Source: Caballeronia sp. LZ062 (lineage in GTDB: Bacteria; Pseudomonadota; Gammaproteobacteria; Burkholderiales; Burkholderiaceae). Taken from it: 64,000 bases of DNA. Below are positions 8,540 through 17,617 of the stretch, piece by piece. The stretch lies in assembly GCF_031450785.1 (NCBI RefSeq), contig NZ_JARTWB010000002.1, forward strand, positions 2,604,001-2,668,000. The letters are read 5' to 3'. The translations under genes and the position numbers were made by a program. The notes below the pieces were generated by a model. It did no database searches. It was not told the origin of the DNA and was given only the letters and a program-made list of their open reading frames with translations. The first letter of the stretch is position 1. Each line of letters starts with the position of its first letter.

Positions 8540-9004
8540 TTACTGCCACGAGCCGACGTCGGCATCGTTGCCCTCGCCGCCCGCCTTGTTGTCCGCGCCG
8601 TAGCTGAACACGTCGATTTCGCCGTGCACACCCGGATTCAGATACTGATACTGGCCGCCCCACGGATCGGCCGGCAGGCGTTCCAGATAGCCGCCGTCCT
8701 TCCAGTTGTTCGGCACGGGTTCCGTCGTCGGCTTCTCGATGAGCGCGCGCAGACCTTGCTCCTGCGTCGGATAGCGGCCGTTATCCAGCCGGTACAGCTT
8801 CATGGCCTGCATGATGGTGCCGATGTCCTGCTTCGCGGCCACGCGGCGCGCTTCGTCGGGGCGGCTCATGATCTTCGGCACGATCAGCGCGGCGAGAATG
8901 CCGAGAATCGCGATCACGACCATGATTTCGATGAGCGTAAAACCGCGTTGACGGCGCGCCTTGGCCTGGGTGATTTCCATGCGGCGTTGCGTCCACATTT
9001 GCAT
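8540..9004 (-). CDS. gspG: Type II secretion major pseudopilin GspG
   Basis: A 154-residue major pseudopilin, the subunit that polymerises into the pseudopilus. It shows the peptidase site QRG-FTLIEIMVVIAILGILAA, then the GspG signatures VPKIMSRPDEARR and LYRLDNGRYPTQEQGLRAL. The calcium-site loop region DPWGGQYQYLNPG and the end FSYGADNKAGGEG-DADVGSW are also present. The start at 9004 was chosen for its GAGGT ribosome site; a longer frame adds 18 unlikely residues. It lies between gspC and gspH. Confidence 0.96.
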   Translation of the reverse strand: MQMWTQRRMEITQAKARRQRGFTLIEIMVVIAILGILAALIVPKIMSRPDEARRVAAKQDIGTIMQAMKLYRLDNGRYPTQEQGLRALIEKPTTEPVPNNWKDGGYLERLPADPWGGQYQYLNPGVHGEIDVFSYGADNKAGGEGNDADVGSWQ

Positions 9005-9124
9005 GACTGCTACCTCGTGTTGATTCAGGGCTTGCGCCCGCTGTTGATTGAAGAACATGCGGCTTCGTTCGACCGAAGCCGACGGGCATTCTATCGACCG
9101 GCGTTTATCGCGCCGTGACCGCGG

Positions 9125-9538
9125 TCAACGGACGTAGATCGTCGGTCCGGGCGGTACCGGCGGCAGGAAGATTTCCGACTTCACGCCGTTGCGTTCGACG
9201 ATGATCGAACGCGCTTTCACTTGCGAGAGCTTCACGCCCTGCGTGAGCGGGCCGCCGAGCGACACCGCGCGCGGCGGCTCGCCGCCGTAGCTGACAATCG
9301 CCGCCGCACCGCCTTGCAGCGCGAGAATGCCGAACAGATGCACGTCGGAGTTCGCTTGCCGCTCCAGCTGGCCGCCGAAAATAGTCGCGGCCTGTTCGAC
9401 CGACGGCGTACGCGTCGCGGCGGCGGCGGGCGACGGCGCGGTCTGACGCGAAGTCAGCGTGACGACCCAATAGGTCACCGTCACGCAAAAGAGCGCGAGG
9501 GCGGCGAGCGTGAGCAGGCGAGTTTGCAGGGCGTTCAT
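9125..9538 (-). CDS. gspC: Type II secretion protein GspC (short form)
   Basis: A 137-residue inner-membrane protein expected to link the platform to the secretin GspD. One membrane helix (about residues 7-27, LLTLAALALFCVTVTYWVV) is followed by a Pro/Ala linker and the homology region that binds the secretin N0 domain (IFGGQLERQANSDVHLFGIL, then PPRAVSLGGPLTQGVKL). It ends right after this region, so the C-terminal PDZ or coiled-coil domain of enterobacterial GspC (about 270-290 residues) is absent. The position between gspF and gspG is the Burkholderia arrangement. About 120 bp before gspG hold nothing else that I can identify. Confidence 0.88.
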   Translation of the reverse strand: MNALQTRLLTLAALALFCVTVTYWVVTLTSRQTAPSPAAAATRTPSVEQAATIFGGQLERQANSDVHLFGILALQGGAAAIVSYGGEPPRAVSLGGPLTQGVKLSQVKARSIIVERNGVKSEIFLPPVPPGPTIYVR

Positions 9539-10755
9539 TACTGCACCAGATTATTCAGTTCGATGATCGGCAGCATCACCGCGAGCACGATCACCAGCAC
9601 CACGCCGCCCATCGCGAGAATCAGGAGCGGTTCGAGCAGGCTCGTGAGGAACATCGTGCGGCGTTCGAGCTCGCGCGCTTCGCCTTCGGACGCGCGGTCG
9701 AGCATCGTGGTGACGTCACCGGTGGCTTCGCCCGAGCGGATCAAGTGCACGAGCACGGGCGGGAACGTCTTCGTGTTGGCGAGCGCGCGCGAGAGCGCCG
9801 AGCCTTCGCGCACGCGCACGATGGCGTCGTCGACGTTCTGGCGCATCGCGGTGTTGCTCAGGGTTTCGCCCGCCGCCTGCAGCGCGCGCAGGATCGGCAC
9901 GCCGGCGGCGGTGAGGATCGCGAGCGTGCTGGCGAAGCGCACGGTGTTATAGCCGCGCACGAGCTTGCCGACGAGCGGCGCCGTCAATAGCCAGCGGTCG
10001 AAGGCCATGCGCGGTCCGGGCCGCGACAAAACGCGCCGCACGAGCCACGCGATGAGCACCACGCCGATCAGCACGGCCCACCAGTAACTGCGCACGAAGG
10101 CGGACAGCGCCATCATCATCACGGTGAGGAACGGCAGCGCCTGCTTCGTGCTGGCGAAGACGTTCACCACTTGCGGCACCACGTAACTCAGCAGGAACGT
10201 GACGATGCCGAACGCAATAAGCGTGACGATGCCCGGATACGTGAACGCCAAAATGATCTTTTGCTTCAACGCGTTGCGCTGCTCGATGTAGTCCGCGAGA
10301 CGCGAGAGCACGAGGCCGAGCTTGCCGGTATGCTCGCCCGCCGCCACGAGCGCGCGATAAATCTCCGGGAAGTCCTTCGGATGCTGCGCCAGCGCGTTCG
10401 CGAACGAATGCCCGCCGAGCACTTCGGCGCGGATCGCGGCCATCAGTTCGCGAATGTAATCGCGTTCGGATTGCTCGGTCAGCACGGACAACGTTTCGCC
10501 GAGCGGCAGGCCGGCGATCAACAGACTCGCGAGCTGGCGCGTGAGAATGGCCTGTTCGCGTTGCGACAGCCGTCGTCCGAGCGAGAGCCGTTGCTGCCGT
10601 TCGCCGCGCGTGCGCGTGCCCGCCGCCTCGACGACGAGCGGCGTCAGTCCTTGCGTGCGCAGGTGGCTGCGCGCGGCGCGGGCGCTGTCGGCGTCGAGCA
10701 CGCCGGTCTGCGTCTTGCCCGCCTGGTCGATGGCTTCGAAACGGAACGCCGGCAT
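9538..10755 (-). CDS. gspF: Type II secretion inner-membrane platform protein GspF
   Basis: A 405-residue polytopic platform protein, the normal length. The N-terminal cytoplasmic sequence MPAFRFEAIDQAGKTQTGVLDADS is diagnostic. Two tandem GspF domains (about residues 70-195 and 272-395) each hold the pattern LPLGETLSVL/VPILRALQAAGETLSN and are followed by membrane helices, with the last at the C-terminus. It converts ATPase movement into pseudopilin insertion. It starts 4 bases after gspE and shares a stop/start junction with gspC. Confidence 0.96.
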   Translation of the reverse strand: MPAFRFEAIDQAGKTQTGVLDADSARAARSHLRTQGLTPLVVEAAGTRTRGERQQRLSLGRRLSQREQAILTRQLASLLIAGLPLGETLSVLTEQSERDYIRELMAAIRAEVLGGHSFANALAQHPKDFPEIYRALVAAGEHTGKLGLVLSRLADYIEQRNALKQKIILAFTYPGIVTLIAFGIVTFLLSYVVPQVVNVFASTKQALPFLTVMMMALSAFVRSYWWAVLIGVVLIAWLVRRVLSRPGPRMAFDRWLLTAPLVGKLVRGYNTVRFASTLAILTAAGVPILRALQAAGETLSNTAMRQNVDDAIVRVREGSALSRALANTKTFPPVLVHLIRSGEATGDVTTMLDRASEGEARELERRTMFLTSLLEPLLILAMGGVVLVIVLAVMLPIIELNNLVQ

Positions 10756-10759
10756 ACGC

Positions 10760-12259
10760 TTAGTCTCCGCCTGTCACGCGCAGCACTTCCTCGAGCGATG
10801 TCACGCCCGCGTTCAGCCAGCGGTTCCCGTCCTCGCGCAGCGTGCGCATGCCGTGCGCGCGGCCCGCCGCGAGAATCTCGGCGTCGGCGGCGTTGCGATG
10901 AATCAGCGGGCGAATGGCGTCGTCGATCAGCAGCAGTTCGTATACGCCGCGCCGGCCCACGTAGCCCGACTGACCGCATCGGTCGCAGCCCACGGGATGC
11001 CAGTGCTTTACGCCGTCTTCTTCCTCGCGCTCTTCCTTGCAGACCGGGCACAGCTGGCGCACGAGACGCTGCGCGAGCACGCCGAGCAGCGACGACGCGA
11101 GCAGATACGGCTCCACGCCCATGTCCGTCAGACGCGTGACGGCCGAGGCCGCGTCGTTCGTGTGCAGCGTCGCGAGCACGAGGTGGCCGGTCAGCGACGC
11201 CTGCACCGCGATCTGCGCGGTTTCGAGGTCGCGGATTTCACCGATCATGATGATGTCCGGGTCCTGACGCAGAATCGAGCGCAGCGCCCGCGCGAACGTC
11301 ATGCCGATGCGCTCGTTCACCTGCGTCTGGCCGATGCCCGAGAGATCGTATTCGATCGGGTCTTCCACCGTCATGATGTTGGTGGTCGTGGTTTCGAGCC
11401 GCGACATCGACGCATAGAGCGTGGTCGTCTTGCCGGAGCCGGTCGGGCCGGTCACGAGCACGATGCCGTGCGGCCGGCCGATCAGCTTGTCGAACTGGAC
11501 GAGCGTGTCGCGCGCCATGCCGAGCGTTTCGAGGTTGAGCCGCTGCGCGTCTTTTTCGAGCAGACGCAGCACGGCGCGCTCGCCGTGGCCGGTCGGCAGC
11601 GTGGACACGCGCACATCGACCGGCCGGCCGCCCACGCGCAGCGTGATGCGGCCGTCCTGCGGCAAACGTTTCTCGGCGATATCGAGCTGCGCCATGATCT
11701 TGATGCGCGAGATCAGCGCGCCGTGCAGCGCCTTCTTCGGACGCACGACGTCGCGCAGCGTGCCGTCGACGCGAAAGCGCACGACCGACGCGTTCTCGAA
11801 CGGCTCGATGTGAATATCCGACGCCTGTTCGCGCGCCGCCTGCGTGAGAAGCGCGTTGATCATGCGGATGATCGGCGCGTCGTCTTCGGATTCCAGCAGG
11901 TCTTCCACTTCGGGAATGTCCTGCATGAGCCGCGAGAGATCGACCTCGCCTTCCACTTCGCCGACCACTTGGGCCGCGCTGCCGTCATTGCGCGCGTAAG
12001 CCGAGTTGATCGCGGCCGCGAGTTCGTCGCCGGACTTGCGGACAATCGTGAGCGCGCCGAAATTGCGCGCCACTTCCGCGAGCGCCGCGTCGTTCGTGCG
12101 CTCGCTGATCCACACTTCGGTGACGTCGTCATGCTTCTGGGCGACGAGAATCTGGCCGGTACGCGCGAAGCCGTAAGGCACGAGCCGCGCTGCGAGCGGC
12201 GATGCGGCCGTTGCTTCCGTGGCGATCGTGGTTTCGGCTTCGGCGTTCAGCGTGTTCAC
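10760..12259 (-). CDS. gspE: Type II secretion ATPase GspE
   Basis: A 499-residue hexameric cytoplasmic ATPase that powers pseudopilus assembly. Visible motifs are Walker A GPTGSGKTTT (about residues 271-280), the Asp box (TVEDPIEYDL), Walker B DIIMIGEIRD (335-344), the His box (LATLHTNDA) and a zinc-binding C-metal domain with Cys 404, 407, 425 and 428. The N-terminal domain that docks on GspL is present. The start is GTG at 12259 with a strong GGGAGG site, overlapping the gspD stop. Confidence 0.97.
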   Translation of the reverse strand: MNTLNAEAETTIATEATAASPLAARLVPYGFARTGQILVAQKHDDVTEVWISERTNDAALAEVARNFGALTIVRKSGDELAAAINSAYARNDGSAAQVVGEVEGEVDLSRLMQDIPEVEDLLESEDDAPIIRMINALLTQAAREQASDIHIEPFENASVVRFRVDGTLRDVVRPKKALHGALISRIKIMAQLDIAEKRLPQDGRITLRVGGRPVDVRVSTLPTGHGERAVLRLLEKDAQRLNLETLGMARDTLVQFDKLIGRPHGIVLVTGPTGSGKTTTLYASMSRLETTTTNIMTVEDPIEYDLSGIGQTQVNERIGMTFARALRSILRQDPDIIMIGEIRDLETAQIAVQASLTGHLVLATLHTNDAASAVTRLTDMGVEPYLLASSLLGVLAQRLVRQLCPVCKEEREEEDGVKHWHPVGCDRCGQSGYVGRRGVYELLLIDDAIRPLIHRNAADAEILAAGRAHGMRTLREDGNRWLNAGVTSLEEVLRVTGGD

Positions 12260-14712
12260 GGCTGTCCTCCCGTCTGATTGCCGCCGAGCGGCGCGGCGCT
12301 CGGCGCGTTGTTCGGCACCGCATAGCCCGTGGCGGCGTTGCCGGGCATGGCGTTCGTCGCCGCGTTGCCGGGCATCGCGTTGGTCGCGCCGTTCGCGGGC
12401 GCCGGATACGTGCTCTGCGGCGCGGTCTGATACGGCTGCGGCGCGGGACCGGCGTTCGGATCCTGCGGCAGCGTCGAACTCGGCACGCCGCGCGTCAGAT
12501 TGTTCCAGTCGAGCAGATTCTGGGCCGGCGCGCCGCCGCCTTCGCTCGGACCGAGCGGCTTCGGCGGCATCATCGGCACGTTCTGATCCTTGATCAGGCG
12601 GTTGTCCGTCGTCGAACCATACTGCTGATTGCGCAGATATTCATAGCGCGTATTGGCGATCTGCGAGGCCGTCGCCTGATCGCGAACGATCACCGGGCGC
12701 AGGAACACCATCAGGTTCGTCTTCGTGCGGGTCTTGCTTTCGCTGCGGAACAGACTGCCGATGAACGGAATGTCGCCGAGCAGCGGAATCTTGCTGTTGT
12801 TATTGTTGTACTGATCCTGCATGAGGCCGCCGAGCACGACGATCTCGCCGTCGTCGGCCAAAATGGTCGACTGCACCGAACGCGTGTTGATGGTCACGCC
12901 GCCCGGATCGGTCTTGGTCGTCGCGTCGACGCTCGAATCTTCCTGATAGATCTGGAGCTTGAGCACACCGCCGTCGGTGATCTGCGGCTTCACGTGCAGC
13001 GTCACGCCCACGTCGCGGCGGTCGAACGTGTTGAACGCGGTCACGGAGGTGGCGGCGTTCGCGGTCGGCGTGGCGTACGAGCCCGTCACAACCGGCACGT
13101 TCTGGCCGACCACGATCTTCGCTTCCTCGTTGTCGAGCGTGATCAGGTTAGGCGTGGAGAGAATGTTCGCATCCGCCGAGGTGGACAGCGCCTGCAGCAG
13201 GCCGCCGAGCCCGAACAGATTGCCGAAGCGGTGCAGCAGACCGATGTTCAGGCCGTTGGCGAGCAGGCCACTCGTGGACGTGACCGACGACGGATTTTGC
13301 GCGATCGCGTTGCCCTGCAAGGTCAGGTCGAAGATGTTCGTGTTGCCCGAGCCGAAGCTCGTGCTGCCGTACACCGCGTTGTTGCCGCCGTTGGACAGCA
13401 GCAGGCCCTGCCACTGAATGCCGAGATTCGCGCCGGTTGTCGCCGAGAGTTCGACGATCAACGCTTCGATATAGACCTGCGAGCGGCGTGCGTCGAGCTG
13501 GTCGATCACGGTGCGCAGATTGCGGTAGACCGGATCGGCTGCCGTGATGATGAGCGAATTCGTCGCGGAATCGGCCTGAATCATGCCGCCGCCGCTGCCC
13601 GTGTCGTTGCCGTTGTCGCTGTCCTTGTTCGAGGAAAAGCCCGCGTCGCGCGTGCCGCCCGAGCCCGACATCGGATTGTTGCCGGTGCCCGAACTGCTGC
13701 TGCCAAGACCGCCGGGCAGCGGCGGAACGCCGGAGGTGCCCGTCGAAGTCGATGAATTACCGAGCCCGCTTTGCCCGAACGAATTGGACGAATTCGAGCC
13801 GGAGCCGTTGCCCGACGAGTTGTCCGAGTTGCCGCCGCCCTTGCCGAGCATGGCGCGCAGCGTCTTGGCGAGCCGCGTCGCGTCGGCGTTGCGCAGCGGG
13901 ACGACGTGCATGTTTCCCGGCTGCGATGTCGGCGCATCCAGCTTCTTCGCCAGATCCTTGGCCGCCGCGAGCCGCGCGCTGCTGGAGGCGCGGAACATCA
14001 GCGAGTTGGTGCGCGGGTCGGGCGTGACGGTGACCTTCAGCGTCGCGTCCGTGCTGCCGACGGTGCCCGGATCGAGCAGCTTGTTCATTTGCTCCGCGAC
14101 ATCGATTGCGTTCGCGTTCTTGAGCTGCACGATATCGACTTCGCGGCCCGCCGCTGTGTCGATGCCCGCGATGATGCCCGCGATGCGCCGCACGTTGTCC
14201 GCGTAATCCGTGACGACGAGCGTGTTGTTCGCCGGATACGCGGCGATGGTGTTGTTCGGCGAAATCAGCGGCCGCAGCACCGGCAGGATATTGTTCGCCG
14301 ATTCGTTGTGCAGCACGAAGACCTGCGTGACGACCTGATCGCCGCGCGCTTGCGGCGCGTTGCCGACGTAGGTCGGCACGCCTTGCAGCTTGGCGTCGGC
14401 CTCGGGCACCACCTTCAGGACGCCGTGATCCTGCACGAGCGCGAAGCCCTGCATGCGCAGCGACGCCTGCAGCGTCTTCAGCGCCTGGTCCTCGGGCACC
14501 GGATTCTCGGAGACGAGGTTGAGCTGTCCCTTGACGCGGGGATCGACGATGATGGTTTTGCCGGTAGCCGCACCGATCGCCTTCGCGACCTGGTCGATGT
14601 CGGCATTGACGAAATTCAACGTCACTTGCGCGTGCGCGGCTTGCGCGACGATAAGTCCCGCCGCCAGCAGTGCCGTCGCCATGCGACGCAGTGCCATAGG
14701 TTGTCTTCTCAT
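12256..14712 (-). CDS. gspD: Type II secretion outer-membrane secretin GspD
   Basis: An 818-residue secretin that forms the outer-membrane channel. A signal peptide ending AQAAHA precedes N0 (VTLNFVNADIDQVAKAIG), then the N1-N3 repeats. A long Ser/Gly/Asn-rich insertion sits around residues 305-385. The secretin domain follows (VPVVTGSYAT, VGVTLHVKPQI, the beta-hairpin GGLMQDQYNN and KIPLLGDIPFIGSLF). The C-terminus is Pro/Ala/Asn-rich. The start at 14712 gives a basic n-region; the ATG at 14697 is an alternative five codons in. It is the first gene of the operon. No GspS pilotin or GspO peptidase gene is visible here. Confidence 0.95.
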   Translation of the reverse strand: MRRQPMALRRMATALLAAGLIVAQAAHAQVTLNFVNADIDQVAKAIGAATGKTIIVDPRVKGQLNLVSENPVPEDQALKTLQASLRMQGFALVQDHGVLKVVPEADAKLQGVPTYVGNAPQARGDQVVTQVFVLHNESANNILPVLRPLISPNNTIAAYPANNTLVVTDYADNVRRIAGIIAGIDTAAGREVDIVQLKNANAIDVAEQMNKLLDPGTVGSTDATLKVTVTPDPRTNSLMFRASSSARLAAAKDLAKKLDAPTSQPGNMHVVPLRNADATRLAKTLRAMLGKGGGNSDNSSGNGSGSNSSNSFGQSGLGNSSTSTGTSGVPPLPGGLGSSSSGTGNNPMSGSGGTRDAGFSSNKDSDNGNDTGSGGGMIQADSATNSLIITAADPVYRNLRTVIDQLDARRSQVYIEALIVELSATTGANLGIQWQGLLLSNGGNNAVYGSTSFGSGNTNIFDLTLQGNAIAQNPSSVTSTSGLLANGLNIGLLHRFGNLFGLGGLLQALSTSADANILSTPNLITLDNEEAKIVVGQNVPVVTGSYATPTANAATSVTAFNTFDRRDVGVTLHVKPQITDGGVLKLQIYQEDSSVDATTKTDPGGVTINTRSVQSTILADDGEIVVLGGLMQDQYNNNNSKIPLLGDIPFIGSLFRSESKTRTKTNLMVFLRPVIVRDQATASQIANTRYEYLRNQQYGSTTDNRLIKDQNVPMMPPKPLGPSEGGGAPAQNLLDWNNLTRGVPSSTLPQDPNAGPAPQPYQTAPQSTYPAPANGATNAMPGNAATNAMPGNAATGYAVPNNAPSAAPLGGNQTGGQP
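12335..12388. repeat. Two tandem 27-bp units at the 3' end of gspD
   Basis: Two adjacent copies of a 27-bp unit beginning GCGTTGCCGGGCAT encode the repeated peptide NAMPGNAAT in the low-complexity C-terminal tail of the secretin. The copies differ at a few bases. Such a tract could vary in copy number between strains without shifting the frame. Confidence 0.75.
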
Positions 14713-15296
14713 GGATGTGATGTCTGAGCCGGGGTACAAGAAACCGGCTAAGGCAGCACCGTTCGTCAATCCGAGGGCGCTGCCAACCGTGGTGCGAACG
14801 TGTCCGCCCGACCAACGATTATTTATAAAAATGTGACGATAGCAGCTTTGTGTAACGAAATAGTGCAAGTTCGTTTGCCGCCAATGGCGCCCGGCGGCTG
14901 CATGCCAATGATTCCTGCGCGCTCAAGCTTTCAGCAAGACCTGCCGATAACCCTATCGGGAGGCCTTTCGTCAGACAAGCCGACGCACGCGGAGACGAAT
15001 TGTAACCTGATTAGATTACTTTATTATTCATACGTTTAAGAAGCCGCCGATAGTCAGCAGGCGTGTCCCGCTGGCGAATCCGCGTACCGTCGGACCTATG
15101 TCGGATAGCCAACTTATGGTCCGGGACGTCAGCCGGTATGATACGGGCGGTTCGGTCCCCCGGGCGCTGACGCGAAGGACGGGTTTTCCCGATGCCAGCA
15201 GGCGCGGTAAGGGACACGGACATTGGATTTCGGCGCAGCGCAACCGCGGCGCTGGCGGCATGACGGTTCCGCACGGGCGGATGGAGTAGAACGAAG
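14713..15296. other. Divergent intergenic region between gspD and the lytic transglycosylase
   Basis: About 580 bp without a convincing gene. It holds the upstream control region of the gsp operon, including an A/T-rich stretch at 14815-14860. It also contains a short inverted repeat CCGATA/TATCGG (14944-14959) and a likely plus-strand promoter at 15000-15027. The roughly 270-nt leader before the transglycosylase gene contains a CGTCAGC/GCTGACG inverted repeat near 15126-15173. Confidence 0.5.
15000..15027 (+). promoter_or_regulatory. Probable sigma-70 promoter for the lytic transglycosylase gene
   Basis: TTGTAA (15000-15005) and TATTAT (15022-15027) are separated by 16 bp in an unusually A/T-rich patch. 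The transcript would carry a long leader of about 270 nt. Confidence 0.4.
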
Positions 15297-15743
15297 ATGA
15301 AGCGATTCCTGCGAATACTCGCGATGGGTTGCGGCGCCATGCTGGCCGCCGCCTCTGCACACGCCGACTGTTTCGACGAAGCAGCGAAGTATCAGAAGGT
15401 CAATCCGCTCATTCTGCGCGCCATCGCCTGGCAGGAATCCCACAACAAGCCCGACGCCATCAACAAGAACGCCAATGGCTCGACCGACTACGGGCTGATG
15501 CAAATCAACTCGATTCATCTCAACACGCTCTCCCAATACGGCATTTCGAGCGGCACGCTCATGGAGCCGTGCAAGAGCGTCTACGTTGCCGCGTGGCATC
15601 TGCGCCAGAAAATGAACAAGTACGGCAATTCGTGGCAGGCCGTCGGTGCTTACCATTCCGAAACGCCCGCGCTGCGCGACAAGTACTCCGCGCAAATTAT
15701 CGAGATTCTGCGGCGCTGGAAACTGCTGCAAGCCTCGAAGTAA
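15297..15743 (+). CDS. Periplasmic lytic transglycosylase, SLT domain (IagB/VirB1-like)
   Basis: A 148-residue small murein lytic transglycosylase. A signal peptide (MKRFLRILAMGCGAMLAAASAH) ends near residue 24. The SLT fold follows, with the catalytic Glu in AIAWQESHN (Glu47), the substrate motif DYGLMQINS and the later AVGAYHS. It cleaves peptidoglycan glycan strands without hydrolysis. Small enzymes of this type often open the wall for secretion systems, so its divergent position next to gspD suggests, but does not prove, a role in secretin or pseudopilus passage. A GGAG-type ribosome site lies at about 15281. Confidence 0.9.
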   Translation: MKRFLRILAMGCGAMLAAASAHADCFDEAAKYQKVNPLILRAIAWQESHNKPDAINKNANGSTDYGLMQINSIHLNTLSQYGISSGTLMEPCKSVYVAAWHLRQKMNKYGNSWQAVGAYHSETPALRDKYSAQIIEILRRWKLLQASK

Positions 15744-15850
15744 CGCCTCTTCTTTCAGCGCCTGAGCCGTCGCGCCGCTTCGGCGTTTGCCCACGCTCGC
15801 TGCGCGTTTGATGCAGAATCGTGGCTTCGATTCTCGTCCAGACGCCCGCA

Positions 15851-17041
15851 ATGAACCAAACGCCACTGCCTGTCACCGTGCTCTCGGGTTTCGTCGGCGC
15901 GGGCAAGTCCACGCTTCTCGGCGCGCTGCGCGCTCACGCTCAAGGCGTGCGCATCGGTTCGTTCGCCTGCGGCGCGGGCGACGATTCGATGCACGCCATC
16001 GAAGAGGCGATCATCCAGCTTGCCGAGCAGCAACCGCATGTCGACGCGATCGTGCTTGAAGCGCCGGCCGGCATGAATCCGATGGATATCGCCGAGCATT
16101 TCGCTTTTGCCGACGACGAAGATACGCCGCTCGCCGGACGCGCGCATCTCGATACTTTCGTCACCGTCGTCGATGCGGCGAGCTTCATGCGCGACTACGC
16201 ATCGGCCGATTCGCTCGCCGAACGCGGCATCGTGCGCGATGAAGAAGCGTCCGATGAGGGTAAAACCGTCGTGGAAACGCTCGTCGAGCAGATCGAGTTT
16301 TGCGACGTCATCGTCATCAACAAGACGGACCTCGTCGGCCACGACGAGTTGGACCGGCTCGCGGACATGCTTCGCGCGTTGAATCCGCGCGCCGTTCAGC
16401 TACGGACGGAACACGGCAACGCGCCGCTCGGCGAACTGCTCGACACCGGACGTTTCGATCTGGACGCCACGGGCAGCGCCGCAGGCTGGCTCGCGATTCT
16501 CAATAACGAACTTGAAACCGACGCATCGAGCATCGGACACTTTGTTTATCGGGCGCGCAGGCCGTTTCATCCGCAGCGGCTGTGGAATCTGCTGCACGAG
16601 GAGTGGCGAGACGTGCTGCGCGCGAAGGGCTTCTTCTGGCTCGCGACGCGCAGTGTCGTCGGCGGTTCGCTCTCGCAAGCGGGCGGCACGCTGCGACATG
16701 GCCCGGCGGGCGTGTGGTGGGCGGCGCAGGACCGCAGCGAATGGCCAACGGACGATCCCGAACTCGAAGCGGAGATTGTCGCGGAATGGTTCGGCGATTT
16801 GGATGACAACAGCATCGGCGATCGTCGGCAGGAACTGGTGCTGATCGGCGTGGATCTGGATGCGGACCTGTGGCAGCGGAAGTTCGACGCGTGCCTTCTC
16901 ACCGACGAAGAGTGGACGCTCGGCAGCGATGCGTGGCAGCACTTCGACGATCCGTTTCCCGCATGGGACGTCGAGGAGCACGACCATGAGCATGAGCACG
17001 AGCACGGTCCCGATTGCGATTGCGAGGATCATCGGCATTGA
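15851..17041 (+). CDS. CobW/G3E-family GTPase with histidine-rich tail
   Basis: A 396-residue GTP-binding protein of the COG0523 metal-chaperone family. Walker A GFVGAGKST (residues 13-21), the NKTD base motif (157-160) and a CobW C-terminal domain are present, ending in a His/Asp/Glu/Cys tail (EEHDHEHEHEHGPDCDCEDH). The usual metal motif GCxCC after the switch region is missing; the equivalent stretch reads GSFACGAGDDS with one Cys (Cys40). The loop normally reading ETTG is EAPAGMNP. A GTG start at 15821 would add 10 residues; I chose the ATG. The His tail suggests zinc handling, but the lost motif makes the role uncertain. Confidence 0.8.
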   Translation: MNQTPLPVTVLSGFVGAGKSTLLGALRAHAQGVRIGSFACGAGDDSMHAIEEAIIQLAEQQPHVDAIVLEAPAGMNPMDIAEHFAFADDEDTPLAGRAHLDTFVTVVDAASFMRDYASADSLAERGIVRDEEASDEGKTVVETLVEQIEFCDVIVINKTDLVGHDELDRLADMLRALNPRAVQLRTEHGNAPLGELLDTGRFDLDATGSAAGWLAILNNELETDASSIGHFVYRARRPFHPQRLWNLLHEEWRDVLRAKGFFWLATRSVVGGSLSQAGGTLRHGPAGVWWAAQDRSEWPTDDPELEAEIVAEWFGDLDDNSIGDRRQELVLIGVDLDADLWQRKFDACLLTDEEWTLGSDAWQHFDDPFPAWDVEEHDHEHEHEHGPDCDCEDHRH

Positions 17042-17064
17042 AGCGCGGAAACGCGCAGCCGAAA

Positions 17065-17088
17065 AAAACCCGCCGATGGCGGGTTTTA
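17065..17088 (+). terminator. Rho-independent terminator after the CobW-family gene
   Basis: ACCCGCC and GGCGGGT pair around a 3-base loop (GAT), with A's before and TTTTAT after the stem. The flanking A and T runs allow it to work in both directions, but it fits best as the end of the CobW-family transcript. Confidence 0.8.
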
Positions 17089-17261
17089 TGGTCCTCTTGG
17101 TCTCCGGCTTTCTCTCCGCTCATGCGGACGAACCTGGGTAGCTGGCGCAAGACGGGCGCATCAGGATACAAACAAGGCGCGAACGAAACACGAGCCGGGG
17201 CGCTGATAAACGCTGCCGGGCGCCGCCCAGCGTAGCGAGGAGCGCCGCGATTCCCGAATGC

Positions 17262-17540
17262 TCAGCGTTTGTTGACTGCGTCCTTGAATGCCTTGCCAGC
17301 CGTGAACTTGACGGTCTTGGCGGCCGGAATCTTGATGGATTCGCCGGTCTTCGGGTTACGGCCGGTGCGCGCTGCGCGCTTTCCCGAACCGAAGCTGCCG
17401 AAACCGATCAACTGAACTGCGTCACCTTTCGAGACAGCCTTCTTGATGACTTCGAGCAACGTGTCCAGCGTTTCGCCGGTTTGAGCCTTGCTGGCGCCGG
17501 TCTGAGCGGCTACGGCGTCGATCAATTCCTGTTTGTTCAT
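17262..17540 (-). CDS. hup: DNA-binding protein HU
   Basis: A 92-residue nucleoid protein of the HU/IHF fold that bends DNA without sequence preference. The full family pattern is present: [40 protein letters not shown] (the beta-arm region with its conserved RNPKTG) and the C-terminal KAFKDAVNK. An AAGGAAC ribosome site precedes the ATG. It is a single gene facing away from mnmC, with its own promoter at 17590. Confidence 0.97.
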   Translation of the reverse strand: MNKQELIDAVAAQTGASKAQTGETLDTLLEVIKKAVSKGDAVQLIGFGSFGSGKRAARTGRNPKTGESIKIPAAKTVKFTAGKAFKDAVNKR

Positions 17541-17589
17541 TAAGGTTCCTTTATCAGTTTAGGTTGACACGAACAGCGCGAACGCGCCG

Positions 17590-17617
17590 ATTATACGTGC
17601 GCAAGCCGTGCAGTCGA
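17590..17617 (-). promoter_or_regulatory. Sigma-70 promoter of hup
   Basis: On the minus strand, a perfect TATAAT (17590-17595) lies about 50 bp before the hup start codon. A weaker TCGACT -35 element is 16 bp further upstream. Confidence 0.6.
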
